From NCBI RefSeq assembly GCF_014191715.1, contig NZ_JACHWY010000002.1, forward strand, positions 124,001-188,000: a stretch of DNA of 64,000 nt, written 5' to 3'. The notes below the pieces were generated by a model. It was not told the DNA's origin and made no database searches. It saw only the letters and a list, made by a program, of their open reading frames with translations. Below, in pieces: positions 24,387-33,662 of the stretch. Source of the stretch: Litorivivens lipolytica (GTDB taxonomy: Bacteria > Pseudomonadota > Gammaproteobacteria > Pseudomonadales > Spongiibacteraceae). Positions within the stretch are counted from its first letter, which is position 1; the number at the start of each line of letters is the position of its first letter. The translations under genes and the position numbers were made by a program.

Positions 24387-25772
24387 ATGGAAAAACTGTT
24401 TGTACTGGATACCAACGTGCTCCTTCACGACCCGATGGCTCTGAACGCGTTTCACGAGCATCGAGTCATCATTCCCATGACCGTTCTGGAAGAACTGGAT
24501 GCCATCAAGGATCGGCGTGACAAAGACGTCAGTCGCGAAGCGCGGATTGCCATACAGGCCATCGACAAAATTCTGTTTAATGCCTCGCCATCAGCGATTC
24601 AGGCGGGGGTAGAGATTCCCTCCAGTCGTCCGGATGGTCGCAACGGCACGCTGGCCATTTTTGCCGACCAGCTGATCAGTCACGATAGCGACGCGCCCTA
24701 TCTGGATGGTTCGGTGCACCAGACCAATGACAACCGCATCATCAACGTCGCCATGCACCTGCAGGCCACCCGGCCCGATGACTATGTGTGTCTGGTGACG
24801 AAAGACATCAACATGCGGCTCAAGGCCAAGGGCTCCGGGCTGACCAATGTTGAGGACTACCGCCGCGACCGGGTGCTTGAAGACATCGAGTACATGGCCA
24901 AAGGCTATGAACATATTGAAGGGGATTTCTGGCAGCGCATTGAAAGCGTCGAAACCAGTCGCGATGGTGCACTGACCTTGCATCAAATAGATCGCGCCCA
25001 TGTGCCCCATGCTCATGTGAACCAGTTTCTGCTCGATGACAAAGACTTTGTCGGTCATGTGCGCAGCGTAAGCGAGAACATCATTGAGTTGGTTGATCTC
25101 AGTCGCGATCAGTTGATGCATCAGCGCATCTGGGGCTTGAAGCCGCGCAACATGGAACAGGCCATGGCCTTTTACCTGATCCAGCAACAGAACATCGATA
25201 TGACGGTGCTAACGGGGCCGGCTGGTTCGGGTAAAACTCTGATCGCGCTGGCCTATGGCCTGCACGCCATTCTGGAAGAGCGCCGTTACGACAAACTGAT
25301 TGTGGCGCGTTCGACCCCGCCCATCGCCGAAGATATCGGTTTTCTACCCGGCACCGAGGAAGAAAAAATGGCGCCGTGGCTGGCGGCCTTCGACGATAAC
25401 CTGGAAGTGCTTCACGGCAACGACGAGTCGCCTTTCAGCAGCATTGAGTACGTGAAAGACAAGGCCAATATTCAGTTCAAGTCACTGAACTTTATGCGCG
25501 GTCGTTCGTTCAACAATGCCTATATCGTTATCGATGAAGCGCAGGGTCTGACTCAGTTTCAGTTGAAGTCGATTATTACGCGGGTGGGGGGTAACTCTAA
25601 GATTATTGTGTTGGGTAACCTTGCGCAGATCGACAACAAATACATCTCTCCGCTCACCTCGGGCCTGACCTATCTGGTCGAAAAGAGCAAACACTTCGCT
25701 CATGCCGGTATTATGCACGTAAACGGTATTGAGCGGTCGCGTCTGGCCGCGTTTGCAGAGGAAAATCTGTAA
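24387..25772 (+). CDS. phoH: PIN-PhoH fusion ATPase
   Basis: 461 residues. The N-terminal PIN domain begins LFVLDTNVLLHDP and continues with EELDAIKD and TNDNRIINVA, acidic residues of a metal-dependent RNase. The C-terminal PhoH/RecA-like ATPase has Walker A GPAGSGKT at 277-284 and IVIDEAQGL as Walker B. Family members couple RNA cleavage to helicase-like activity in some species. A GC-rich hairpin follows the stop. Confidence 0.93.
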   Translation: MEKLFVLDTNVLLHDPMALNAFHEHRVIIPMTVLEELDAIKDRRDKDVSREARIAIQAIDKILFNASPSAIQAGVEIPSSRPDGRNGTLAIFADQLISHDSDAPYLDGSVHQTNDNRIINVAMHLQATRPDDYVCLVTKDINMRLKAKGSGLTNVEDYRRDRVLEDIEYMAKGYEHIEGDFWQRIESVETSRDGALTLHQIDRAHVPHAHVNQFLLDDKDFVGHVRSVSENIIELVDLSRDQLMHQRIWGLKPRNMEQAMAFYLIQQQNIDMTVLTGPAGSGKTLIALAYGLHAILEERRYDKLIVARSTPPIAEDIGFLPGTEEEKMAPWLAAFDDNLEVLHGNDESPFSSIEYVKDKANIQFKSLNFMRGRSFNNAYIVIDEAQGLTQFQLKSIITRVGGNSKIIVLGNLAQIDNKYISPLTSGLTYLVEKSKHFAHAGIMHVNGIERSRLAAFAEENL

Positions 25773-25788
25773 GCTGGCTAGCCTTTAC

Positions 25789-25808
25789 GGGGCTCACTTT
25801 TGAGCCCC
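25789..25808 (+). terminator. Hairpin terminator after phoH
   Basis: GGGGCTCA-CTTT-TGAGCCCC, an 8-bp stem with tetraloop 17 bases past the stop, followed by CCGTTTCTG. A TTG at 25800 that could extend the next gene falls in the loop, which argues against that start. Confidence 0.6.
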
Positions 25809-25847
25809 CCGTTTCTGACCTGGACTATCGAAACTGGAGTATTCACC

Positions 25848-27398
25848 GTGAGCAGCGAAACACCGCAGCTTGAAATCTGTAACCTGTCGATGGATCACTA
25901 CCCTCAGATCAAGGATCTGATGGATCGCGTTTACCACGACATCGGCGGCGCCTGGGAAAAGACCACCATCGCCAAACTGATCAAGGATTTTCCCGAAGGG
26001 CAGATCGGTATTGTCGACGGCGACAAGCTGGTGGGCATGGCCCTCACAGTACAGGTGGACTACGAGCAGTTCAGTAACCCCCATACCTACGATGATCTGA
26101 TTGGCCATCGCAACCAGATCCTCAACAACGCCAAGGGCGATGCCATGTACGGGCTCGATGTATTGATCGACCCGGACTATCGCGGCTTTCGCCTTGGGCG
26201 CCGTTTGTATGACGCGCGCAAGGAATTGTGTCGCCAGTACAACCTGCGCGCCATTCTGGCGGGCGGGCGCATCCCGAATTACCACAAGCATCAGGATGAA
26301 ATGTCGCCGGCCGAATATATTGAAAAGGTCGACCACAAACAGATTTACGATCCCATCCTGACCTTCCAGCTGTCGAACGATTTTCAGGTTACCCGCTTAC
26401 TGCACAAGTACCTGCCGGAAGACGAACAGTCGGTGGGTTACGCGACCTTGCTGGAGTGGAGCAATATTTTCTTCACCCCGGAAGAAGCGGTACTGAAAAC
26501 CCCGCGCACCACCGTGCGGGTGGGCGCGGTGCAATGGCAGATGCGGAGCGTGAGTTCAGCCGAAGAACTGTTGTCGCAGGTAGAATACTTTGTCGATACG
26601 GTCTCTGATTACCAGAGCGACTTTATTCTGTTTCCGGAGTTTTTTAATGCGCCGCTGATGGGCCTCGCCGACGATGACCGTCAGGTGGAAGCCATTCGCT
26701 ATCTGGCCAAGTTCACCGAACTCTTTCGCGACAAGATGTCGCACATGGCGGTGTCCTATAACACCAATATCATTACCGGTTCGATGCCGCTGCTGGAAGA
26801 CGACAAAATCTACAACGTCTCCTACCTCTGTCGCCGCGATGGCACCGTGGGCGAGCAGCGCAAATTGCACATGACTCCCCACGAGCGCTGGGACTGGGTA
26901 ATGGTTGGCGGTGACAAATTGAAAGTGTTTGATACCGATGCGGGCCGGATCGCCATCCTGATTTGTTACGACTGTGAATTCCCCGAACTCGGCCGCCTGC
27001 TGGCGGAGCAGGATGTGGAAATTCTGTTTGTACCCTTCTGGACCGATACCAAAAACGGTTACCTGCGAGTACGCCACTGCTCTCAGGCCCGCGCGATTGA
27101 AAACGAATGCTATGTGGTGATTGCGGGTAGCGTTGGCAACCTGCCTCAGGTCGACAGCCTCGACGTGCAATACGCCCAGTCGGCGGTGCTGACCCCCTCA
27201 GACTTCGCCTTCCCCCACGATGCGGTGTTGAACGAAGCCACCCCCAATACCGAGATGCTGCTGTTCTCGGACCTCGACCTGGACAAACTCAAAGTGCTGC
27301 ATAACGAAGGCACGGTGATGAACCTCAAGGATCGCCGTCTGGATCTCTATCAGGTGCATATGCCGGGAATGGCGGTGGAGCTTGATACCCCGCGCTAG
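25848..27398 (+). CDS. GNAT acetyltransferase / carbon-nitrogen hydrolase fusion
   Basis: 516 residues from GTG 25848, chosen for GGAGT seven bases upstream. Residues 1-220 form a GNAT domain (LDVLIDPDYRGFRLGRRLYDAR, acetyl-CoA loop). Residues ~225-510 form a nitrilase-superfamily amidase with the Glu264 / Lys339 / Cys373 triad (FPEFFN, RKLHM, ICYDCEFPE). The two-domain family is well conserved in proteobacteria, but the substrate is not established; sequential acetyl transfer and amide cleavage on one small molecule is the obvious idea. Monocistronic, with terminators on both sides. Confidence 0.92.
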   Translation: MSSETPQLEICNLSMDHYPQIKDLMDRVYHDIGGAWEKTTIAKLIKDFPEGQIGIVDGDKLVGMALTVQVDYEQFSNPHTYDDLIGHRNQILNNAKGDAMYGLDVLIDPDYRGFRLGRRLYDARKELCRQYNLRAILAGGRIPNYHKHQDEMSPAEYIEKVDHKQIYDPILTFQLSNDFQVTRLLHKYLPEDEQSVGYATLLEWSNIFFTPEEAVLKTPRTTVRVGAVQWQMRSVSSAEELLSQVEYFVDTVSDYQSDFILFPEFFNAPLMGLADDDRQVEAIRYLAKFTELFRDKMSHMAVSYNTNIITGSMPLLEDDKIYNVSYLCRRDGTVGEQRKLHMTPHERWDWVMVGGDKLKVFDTDAGRIAILICYDCEFPELGRLLAEQDVEILFVPFWTDTKNGYLRVRHCSQARAIENECYVVIAGSVGNLPQVDSLDVQYAQSAVLTPSDFAFPHDAVLNEATPNTEMLLFSDLDLDKLKVLHNEGTVMNLKDRRLDLYQVHMPGMAVELDTPR

Positions 27399-27417
27399 GC
27401 CCTGTCAGTTTGTATCT

Positions 27418-27455
27418 CAGCCCCGCGCGCCGGGGCTGCATCCTTTTCTTTTTGC
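27418..27455 (+). terminator. Rho-independent terminator after the GNAT-nitrilase gene
   Basis: CAGCCCC-GCGCGCC-GGGGCTG stem followed by CATCCTTTTCTTTTT. Confidence 0.75.
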
Positions 27456-27548
27456 TTGATACCCAGATCAAGCAAGCCCCTTGTAATCCTGCTAAAATCG
27501 CCCGCAGCCAGACCTAACCCCCACACGTGGTATTGAAAGAGCGGTAAA

Positions 27549-28937
27549 GTGAAAGCGACGACTAGAAAGCTGTTTTTTGCCTGTTTGACGTTTTGCCTTG
27601 GCACCCTGGCACAGGCCAGTGTGCGCTCGCCCTTTAAAGACGAAGAGGGAGAGACCAACTGGCAGTACGTGGCAAACTTTTCCAGCGGCGTGTTGATTAT
27701 TACCCTGCTGATCATCTCCGGCTTTCTGTTCTTTGCTCACCGCCGTGCCGCCCGCTCCAATCGCGAGCTGACCGAAATCAAGGCCACTCTGGAAGATCGG
27801 GTGGCGCGTCGTACCGCGAGTCTTGAAGCGACGACGGCCCAGCTCGCGCACAGCGAAGCCTATGTCACGAGCATTGTCGATTCCATGCCCATTATGCTGA
27901 TCGGCTTGAACAGCAAACTAGAGGTAACGCAATGGAACCACTTTGCTGAAAAAATTACCGGCCGCCCGGCCGATACCGTCATGGGGCTCAATCTGTGGGA
28001 AGCCTACCCGACGATTACGGTGAGTCAGGCACAGGTCGACAAGGTGCTGCAAACCAAACAGACCATGACCATCAAGCACAGTCAGCGCGGGCAGTATTAT
28101 TTCGATATCACCCTTTACGCACTGGCCGATGGCGCTGACACTGGCCTTGTGATTCTGGTAGATGATATTACCAAGCAGATAAAAGCTGAAAACCAGCTGG
28201 TCGAGCGCAACAAAATGTCGGCCATGGGCGAACTCGCGTCCGCCATGGCGCACGATATTAATATCCCGCTGAAAAGCATCAGCAGCGCGGTAAACAATAT
28301 CAGCGACCAATTAAACGATCTGGAGCAGGCTCAGCGTCAGGCGCTCACGCCGGTTGTGAAAAAAGCGCAGCAAAGCGGCGAGCAGGCCACAGCGATTGTT
28401 CACAACCTGCTGGATTTTGCCGCGAGCCATCGCGGTAACAAGGCGCCGGCAAATATTGCCGAGCTGCTCGATCACAGCCTGACCTTGGCGGGTACCTTGT
28501 ATGCAACACCTAACGGCCTGCGGTTTACCGATATTGCGGTGCGTCGCAATTACGGCAAAGATGTGCCGATGATTCCCTGCTACGCCAGTGAAATGCAGCA
28601 GGTCTTTTTGCGGCTGCTGCGCCACGCTTACTACGCCATCAGCCAAAAGGCACAACAGACCTCCGGTTATGTGCCGGCGATTAATGTGGAGGTTGGTAAG
28701 TTCTACGAAGCGGTGTGGGTCAAGATTCAGCACAACGGGATCGGCCTGTCGCCGGAAGAGCAGCAGGATATCTTTGAGCCCTTCTTCTCGAACACCTCAG
28801 ATCGGCCGGCGAGCCCGGTAGAGCATCGCCTGTCGTACTCGCACTTTATCGTGACCGAGCACCACAAAGGTCACATTGCAGTGACCTCAGGCGTCGATGT
28901 CGGCACCACCTTTCATATGCAGTTGCCGTTGCGTTAA
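27549..28937 (+). CDS. Degenerate PAS-histidine kinase (likely pseudokinase)
   Basis: 462 residues. Signal peptide (to about QASVRS), one membrane helix at ~42-62, coiled coil, a PAS domain (~95-210), a HisKA-like helix with His235 in MAHDINIPLKSI, then a HATPase-like domain. Key ATP-binding residues are missing: the N-box reads FLRLLRHAYYAI (Asn replaced by Arg/His359), the G1 box HNGIG has His395 for the usual Asp, and the G2 glycines (GTGLGL) are replaced by VEHRLSYSH. The closest normal relatives have MAHEINQPL. It may receive or pass phosphate, or act as a sensor without kinase activity. No response regulator adjoins it. Confidence 0.82.
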   Translation: MKATTRKLFFACLTFCLGTLAQASVRSPFKDEEGETNWQYVANFSSGVLIITLLIISGFLFFAHRRAARSNRELTEIKATLEDRVARRTASLEATTAQLAHSEAYVTSIVDSMPIMLIGLNSKLEVTQWNHFAEKITGRPADTVMGLNLWEAYPTITVSQAQVDKVLQTKQTMTIKHSQRGQYYFDITLYALADGADTGLVILVDDITKQIKAENQLVERNKMSAMGELASAMAHDINIPLKSISSAVNNISDQLNDLEQAQRQALTPVVKKAQQSGEQATAIVHNLLDFAASHRGNKAPANIAELLDHSLTLAGTLYATPNGLRFTDIAVRRNYGKDVPMIPCYASEMQQVFLRLLRHAYYAISQKAQQTSGYVPAINVEVGKFYEAVWVKIQHNGIGLSPEEQQDIFEPFFSNTSDRPASPVEHRLSYSHFIVTEHHKGHIAVTSGVDVGTTFHMQLPLR

Positions 28938-28955
28938 TTGAGCGCTATCAAGCGC

Positions 28956-31154
28956 TCAGCAGCGATTCACCCGCACAGGAATATTCGACATCTGCGGTAT
29001 GCCGGTAAGCGGGTCGTAGCGTTTTTCCACTGACACCAGTCGCCCGGTGTTGCTGCCCACTTCGCGAACCTTGTCGTCGTCCGTTCCCGGATTGCCGCCA
29101 AAAGCGTGGGGCATGGAAACCAGGCCTCTGCGCAAGGACCCATCCGCCTCGACGATACCGCGAATGCGGTTATGCGGTGAGGAAATGTTGATCTCATCCC
29201 CATCCTGCAGGCCCAACGCTTCCATATCTGCAGGATGCATGAACGCAGGATTGTAGTTTTTGGTAGAGCCTTTCACGATTTCCCGGCCGCCGGAGTTAAT
29301 CACCGTATTCAAGCGTCGGCAAATTAATTTGAACGGGTAGTCCTGCTCTGCGCTTTCTGTTTCGCGATACACCTCATCAAGCTCGGCCATCATCATGTCA
29401 TTGCCGACACAGAGCTTGCCTTCAAAGCCGGGGTCCTTGGGCTGCACGGTTTCCTGTACGTCGTAGATTTTGCCACCGCGATGTTTCTTTACCTCAGCGA
29501 GCGGAACGCGCGCGTTACTGGTGAGAATCTCGTGCAGATCGTCGGTGGTGGGTTTGTTCTCCATGTCCAGCAGTCCAAAGGCCGGATCGCTTTCCTGAAA
29601 CTTGTCCCAGCCGCTTTGCGAGGCCACGAACAAGGTCAGGCCCATGCGCTGTGCAAGGCCGTAGAAGAATGCCCATTCTTCTACCACGTCTGAGCCTTCC
29701 GGCGGTTCGACAATCGCGGGTGCATAGCTGGCGTAGGGCTGATCAAAACCCAAGCCATAGCCGTAGTGTTTGTTGGATTCACACAACTGCGTGGTGGCGG
29801 GTGTTTCCAGTGAAAGTTTCGGTGGAATCACATAATGCGCCAGCTCGGCGGTGGCCGTCATGTGGTGGTCCAGCACCACAAGCAAATCGAGATTTTGAAG
29901 TGCCTTGTAGGTTTTGGCTTGGTCAGGCCAAGCCATCATTGGGTTGCCGGCAAGGCAAATAAGGGCGCGTACCTGCCCTTCGCCCTCCAGCAGCATTTCA
30001 TCGGCCAGCGCGGCGGTGGGCATGCCGCTCGCGGTTTTCGACAAGTTCCGCACGCGCATTTTCTCGGGGTAATCCCAGCCCTTGTAGGGTGGTCGGGCTT
30101 GGGCTTTTGCCACATAGGCCGGCGTTAGTACATTGGGTTTGGTAACCGTGTCTCCCTCTCGCGGCCAGTAACCGCACACCGACATCAAGCAGTAGCCCAA
30201 ATATTCACTCAGGCTGCCGTGCAAGGACATATTGGGGCCGGTGCCTAAGGTGACAGCGCCACCGCGCCCTTGCTTGCCGACTGCCGCAGCATAGACGCGC
30301 GCGGCTTCAATCAATTGCTCGGCAGAAATATCGGCTCGCTCGGCAACATAGTCCGGGTTGTAGGGCTGAACGTGCTCTTTCAGCGCAGCAAAGCCTTCAA
30401 CGTCTTCCGCAACAAAGGCCTTGTCGTGGAGTTCTTCGTTGATGATCACGTGCAGGAGGCCCGCCAGCACCGCAGGATCTTCGCCGGGTTTAGCCTGCAA
30501 GTGAATGTGGGCGCGCTTGGCAGTTTCTGTTTGGCGGGGGTCGATCACAATCAACGCCATGCCGCGCTGCTGGGCATCTTTCAGGCGTTTGGCGGGGTTG
30601 TTGCCCGGTGCGCCACTGGCTTTGGAAATAACGGGGTTCGCCCCCACCACGATCCAGCTGTCTGCGCTGTCAAAACTGACCTCACCGGCATTCCATAAAC
30701 CGTGGGCTGCCATCGCGATATGCTTGCCCGGTTGGTCGATAGTGCTGGAAGTGAAGTGCATCGGTGAGCCGATACCCATCAGAAAGGAAACCGCTACCGA
30801 TGGCGCGACTGGTGATGAAACCTGTCCAGTGCCGCCATACACGGCAACCGCCCGAGGGCCGTGCTGTTCGATAATCGCCTGAAGTTTGCTGGCGACTTCA
30901 TCCATTGCCGTTTCGCTGGCTATCGTGTCAAAGCCGCCATCCGTATTGCGAACTTTACAGTGCAGTAGCCGGTTCGGATTGTTGTGCTGCTCGGGCAGCG
31001 CTCGCCCTTTGGGGCAGGTATAACCCTGAAAGTAAGGGTCATCCTTGTCGCCGGTCACTTTGGTTAACTTGCCGTCTTCCACATGGGCAATGATCTGACA
31101 GTAAGCGGGGCAAATGCGGCAAATGGCGGAGTGTGTTTCAGTCAACGGAGTCAC
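28956..31154 (-). CDS. Molybdopterin-dependent oxidoreductase with N-terminal 4Fe-4S site
   Basis: 732 residues. Cys12, Cys15, Cys19 and Cys47 (CRICPAYC...CPKG) bind a 4Fe-4S cluster. DMSO-reductase-family molybdopterin domains follow (WIVVGANPVISK, LIVIDPRQTETA, TLGTGPNMS), ending in the dinucleotide-binding domain (LGLQDGDEINISSPHNRIRG). There is no Tat signal, so probably cytoplasmic. No partner subunits adjoin it. Members of this formate-dehydrogenase-like group act on diverse substrates; not predictable here. Start uncertain: the GTG at 31154 abuts the AAGG, so TTG 31145 is also possible. Confidence 0.85.
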   Translation of the reverse strand: MTPLTETHSAICRICPAYCQIIAHVEDGKLTKVTGDKDDPYFQGYTCPKGRALPEQHNNPNRLLHCKVRNTDGGFDTIASETAMDEVASKLQAIIEQHGPRAVAVYGGTGQVSSPVAPSVAVSFLMGIGSPMHFTSSTIDQPGKHIAMAAHGLWNAGEVSFDSADSWIVVGANPVISKASGAPGNNPAKRLKDAQQRGMALIVIDPRQTETAKRAHIHLQAKPGEDPAVLAGLLHVIINEELHDKAFVAEDVEGFAALKEHVQPYNPDYVAERADISAEQLIEAARVYAAAVGKQGRGGAVTLGTGPNMSLHGSLSEYLGYCLMSVCGYWPREGDTVTKPNVLTPAYVAKAQARPPYKGWDYPEKMRVRNLSKTASGMPTAALADEMLLEGEGQVRALICLAGNPMMAWPDQAKTYKALQNLDLLVVLDHHMTATAELAHYVIPPKLSLETPATTQLCESNKHYGYGLGFDQPYASYAPAIVEPPEGSDVVEEWAFFYGLAQRMGLTLFVASQSGWDKFQESDPAFGLLDMENKPTTDDLHEILTSNARVPLAEVKKHRGGKIYDVQETVQPKDPGFEGKLCVGNDMMMAELDEVYRETESAEQDYPFKLICRRLNTVINSGGREIVKGSTKNYNPAFMHPADMEALGLQDGDEINISSPHNRIRGIVEADGSLRRGLVSMPHAFGGNPGTDDDKVREVGSNTGRLVSVEKRYDPLTGIPQMSNIPVRVNRC

Positions 31155-31498
31155 CTTGAGATTTCAGGGTTAATCATAAATCTGGCAGTCAGGCAGCGCA
31201 GAGCTGCCGAACCTGAGCTGCGTGCAAACCAAGAATCGGCTGTTGTAGAGGCCGCGGCACGCTAGATCGATAACTATACGCAATGGTCCTGATCAGGGCA
31301 TCAACCAGTTGGGTGGGGCCTGAGGTCTCGTCAGAGTCACCCATACAGTGTCGATGCGTTGCGCTAGACGATTTTCCCCATTGCGCCACTTCGGCATGTA
31401 CTTATGCCGCAATCTCCAATCAGTGACTAAGTTACTTAGCGTGCAGTAGCGGCAGTAGTAACCAATTAACCAATTCTGATAAAGGAATACGCAAATCA
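31155..31498. other. 344-base gap between divergent genes
   Basis: Must contain promoters of the molybdopterin oxidoreductase (left) and the secreted coiled-coil protein (right). I see a CCAATTAACCAATT direct repeat near 31459-31472, and no gene. Confidence 0.4.
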
Positions 31499-32425
31499 AT
31501 GAATAAACAGAAATTATTGTGTTTTTTCTTGAGCCTGTGCCTGTCTAGCCCGCTGTGGGCCGGAAAAGGGAAGTCGTCTGGCGATAACCTGCCACAAGGC
31601 AGACCATTTCAAATTATTCAGGAGGAAATTACTCAGCTGACACAGCGCATGGAAGGGGTTGAAAGCGCTATTACTCAGATAAACAGCGATATCGCTGGGC
31701 TCAGTTCTCGAGTATCCGATAACACAGATGCTATTGAAGAATTAATCAACAGCGACGCAGCATTACGGGCAGATCTGGATGGCTTGGCACAGCAGTATCA
31801 AGCCGATTATGACGATGTTCAGGCGCGTATTGCTGCACTGCAATCAGACGTGGATGGGTTGAGATCTGATCTCGCTGCAGCCCGATTCGATCTGGAAGCG
31901 CAGATCGAAAATGGCGATGCTGGTTTGCTTGCTCTGATCACGACTTTGGAAAGTGAGCTGGATAACGCGATGAGTTCAATGCAGACTCTCGAGGGTCTGC
32001 AGAATGATCTCGCTGCACAGATTGCTGGTTTGCGCTTGCAGGCTGATGCACTATCGGGCCGCGTGGATACGCTCGAAGGCTATCACGTAACTTACCCGAC
32101 CGCTTGCGACACGGGTACTGATCCGGGAACAAACTCGCCTTGGGTGGTGTGTGAAGCCGACGAGAATCGTGCGTGGATTTCAGCAGATAACGGTGGCCGC
32201 TATCATGCTGAACTTATCTGCCTGGAGCTGGGCTATCGCACTGTTGGGGTGTGGGGTGGAACCTGTGGCAGCGTATGTGGCTTCTGTCAGGGGCCAACCA
32301 GCTGCGAAAATACCGGTTTGACGCCGGAGCAGCGCGACACAAGGAGTTGGAATAACTACAACGGCGGCACAGATGCGTTAGGTCCGATGATTCATCGCAC
32401 TGTGCAATGGACCTGCGTCCAGTAA
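31499..32425 (+). CDS. Secreted coiled-coil protein with Cys-rich C-terminal domain
   Basis: 308 residues. Signal peptide MNKQKLLCFFLSLCLSSPLWA. Residues ~35-200 are a regular coiled coil (repeats of INSDIAGLSSRVSD, LQSDVDGLRSDLAA, TLESELDN type). The last ~105 residues carry seven or eight Cys (TACDTG, VVCEADE, LICLELGY, GGTCGSVCGFCQG, SCENTG, WTCVQ) and many aromatic residues, likely disulfide-bonded and possibly carbohydrate-binding. The layout (trimeric stalk plus head) recalls phage-fibre or adhesin-like surface proteins. Not recognised by name. Monocistronic. Confidence 0.75.
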   Translation: MNKQKLLCFFLSLCLSSPLWAGKGKSSGDNLPQGRPFQIIQEEITQLTQRMEGVESAITQINSDIAGLSSRVSDNTDAIEELINSDAALRADLDGLAQQYQADYDDVQARIAALQSDVDGLRSDLAAARFDLEAQIENGDAGLLALITTLESELDNAMSSMQTLEGLQNDLAAQIAGLRLQADALSGRVDTLEGYHVTYPTACDTGTDPGTNSPWVVCEADENRAWISADNGGRYHAELICLELGYRTVGVWGGTCGSVCGFCQGPTSCENTGLTPEQRDTRSWNNYNGGTDALGPMIHRTVQWTCVQ

Positions 32426-32437
32426 CTGGGCGCATCT

Positions 32438-32483
32438 CAGGGCCTAATCTTTACTAAGTTAACTCGGTAATGATCAGGCCCTG
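32438..32483. terminator. Inverted repeat between convergent genes
   Basis: CAGGGCCT and AGGCCCTG separated by 30 bases, followed by GAATTTACTTT on the plus strand. A likely bidirectional terminator for the secreted protein and GFA genes. Confidence 0.5.
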
Positions 32484-32523
32484 AATTTACTTTAGCGTGC
32501 TGTTTAAATCTGAAGCTTTGTCT

Positions 32524-32928
32524 TTAGTCCATCGCCGGATAACGATCAAAGGTCGGCAGCTCGTGTGCCCTTTCCATCCAGTTCAAACGCTCAGCAACCT
32601 GAATATGAATGCGAGCCGGAATGCTCTCCGGATCGTCATAAGTTGAACTCTGAATATCAATCAAGCCCGGCAGCGTCTGCTCATTGGCGTAAAACAGCCC
32701 CGTGCCACAATCCCCGCAGAACTGGCGGCGACCATTTTCGGAAGACTCATAAATTTTCGGCGTGCCCTTGGTAACTTTCAGAGCATCTTGTGGGTACATC
32801 GTCCAGCTTACCATCGGTGCACCAGCATGGCGGCGGCAGTCGGAACAATGGCAAAGCGCATGGGTCAGGGATTCTCCTGAAACTTCATAGCGGATCGCTC
32901 CGCAGTGACAACCGCCGGTATGGGTCAT
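32524..32928 (-). CDS. GFA / CENP-V family zinc protein
   Basis: 134 residues. GGCHCGAIRYEV, CHCSDCRRHAG and FCGDCGTGLF supply the seven Cys typical of the GFA (glutathione-dependent formaldehyde-activating) fold, which binds zinc. Despite the family name most members have no proven enzyme activity. Monocistronic. Confidence 0.92.
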   Translation of the reverse strand: MTHTGGCHCGAIRYEVSGESLTHALCHCSDCRRHAGAPMVSWTMYPQDALKVTKGTPKIYESSENGRRQFCGDCGTGLFYANEQTLPGLIDIQSSTYDDPESIPARIHIQVAERLNWMERAHELPTFDRYPAMD

Positions 32929-33257
32929 TGGATTAACTCCTTTGTTAGAGTGCTTTTTTGTAGAGATCGCTTTTGCTAGAAGCCGCTCTTTCCAGGAACC
33001 CTATGACACTGCACTAACGTCCCTGAAATATAGCAGCGTATTAAGGAGGTCTCTAACTTTCTAAAATTGGCGCCCATTAAAATTTCTTAGTATGGTCCCC
33101 ATTGGAGTCGTACCTTTCTGTTTCCGCTGATTATTATTTTTCGTTGCCTGTCATACTACCCAGATAGACTGGTCTAGCCCAAGGCGTTTATCCTCAAGCT
33201 ATCAGAGAGTTTGAAAGTGTAATTTTGCAGTAAAAGCTTGGCAGGCAGTGACCGAGC
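32929..33257. other. 329-base gap
   Basis: No gene found. A perfect 12-base palindrome TAGACTGGTCTA lies at 33165-33176 and resembles a repressor operator, but no regulator gene adjoins it. Confidence 0.4.
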
Positions 33258-33662
33258 TTAAGCCCCTGCCGCCTGAAGCCCTTCTTCATCAAATACCGCC
33301 ACAGCGCGATCCACATCAATGCGGGTGGAAGAAAGATAAATATGCCTCACACCGGCACCGCGGGCCGCTGACCGAAAGGCATCCTTTTCCAGCGGGGTAT
33401 AGCCGCCTTCATTGCAGCCTTCGAGGCACAGAATTACGTCGGGTTTTACCCAGCTGTAGCTGAATACATCTGAGAACAGGTGAGTGAGATCCTGTTGTAG
33501 TGGGGCAACGGCTTCAACTAGGCTGCGGGGGTGGCTGTGATTACGGGCGCGGGTGACTTCGCGGCGACTGCGCAGGTGAATGGCGCGCAGCTGCTGGGTG
33601 GTGATATAGACGATGGCCTGCTGGCGCCGCCAGGGCAGGTTGGACAGTACATCTTTGAGCAT
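33258..33662 (-). CDS. Small protein resembling part of MreB/actin-like ATPases
   Basis: 134 residues. The order basic surface (HLRSRREVTRAR), then HPRSLVEAVAPLQQDLTHLFSDVF, KPDVILCLEG and EKDAFRSAARGAGVRHIYLSS parallels MreB's region AIRPLKDGVIADF...PRVVVCVP...[23 protein letters not shown]. Only that sub-domain is present; ATP-binding loops before and after are absent. It could be a stand-alone family that binds MreB or a relic. The start is uncertain. Confidence 0.5.
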   Translation of the reverse strand: MLKDVLSNLPWRRQQAIVYITTQQLRAIHLRSRREVTRARNHSHPRSLVEAVAPLQQDLTHLFSDVFSYSWVKPDVILCLEGCNEGGYTPLEKDAFRSAARGAGVRHIYLSSTRIDVDRAVAVFDEEGLQAAGA

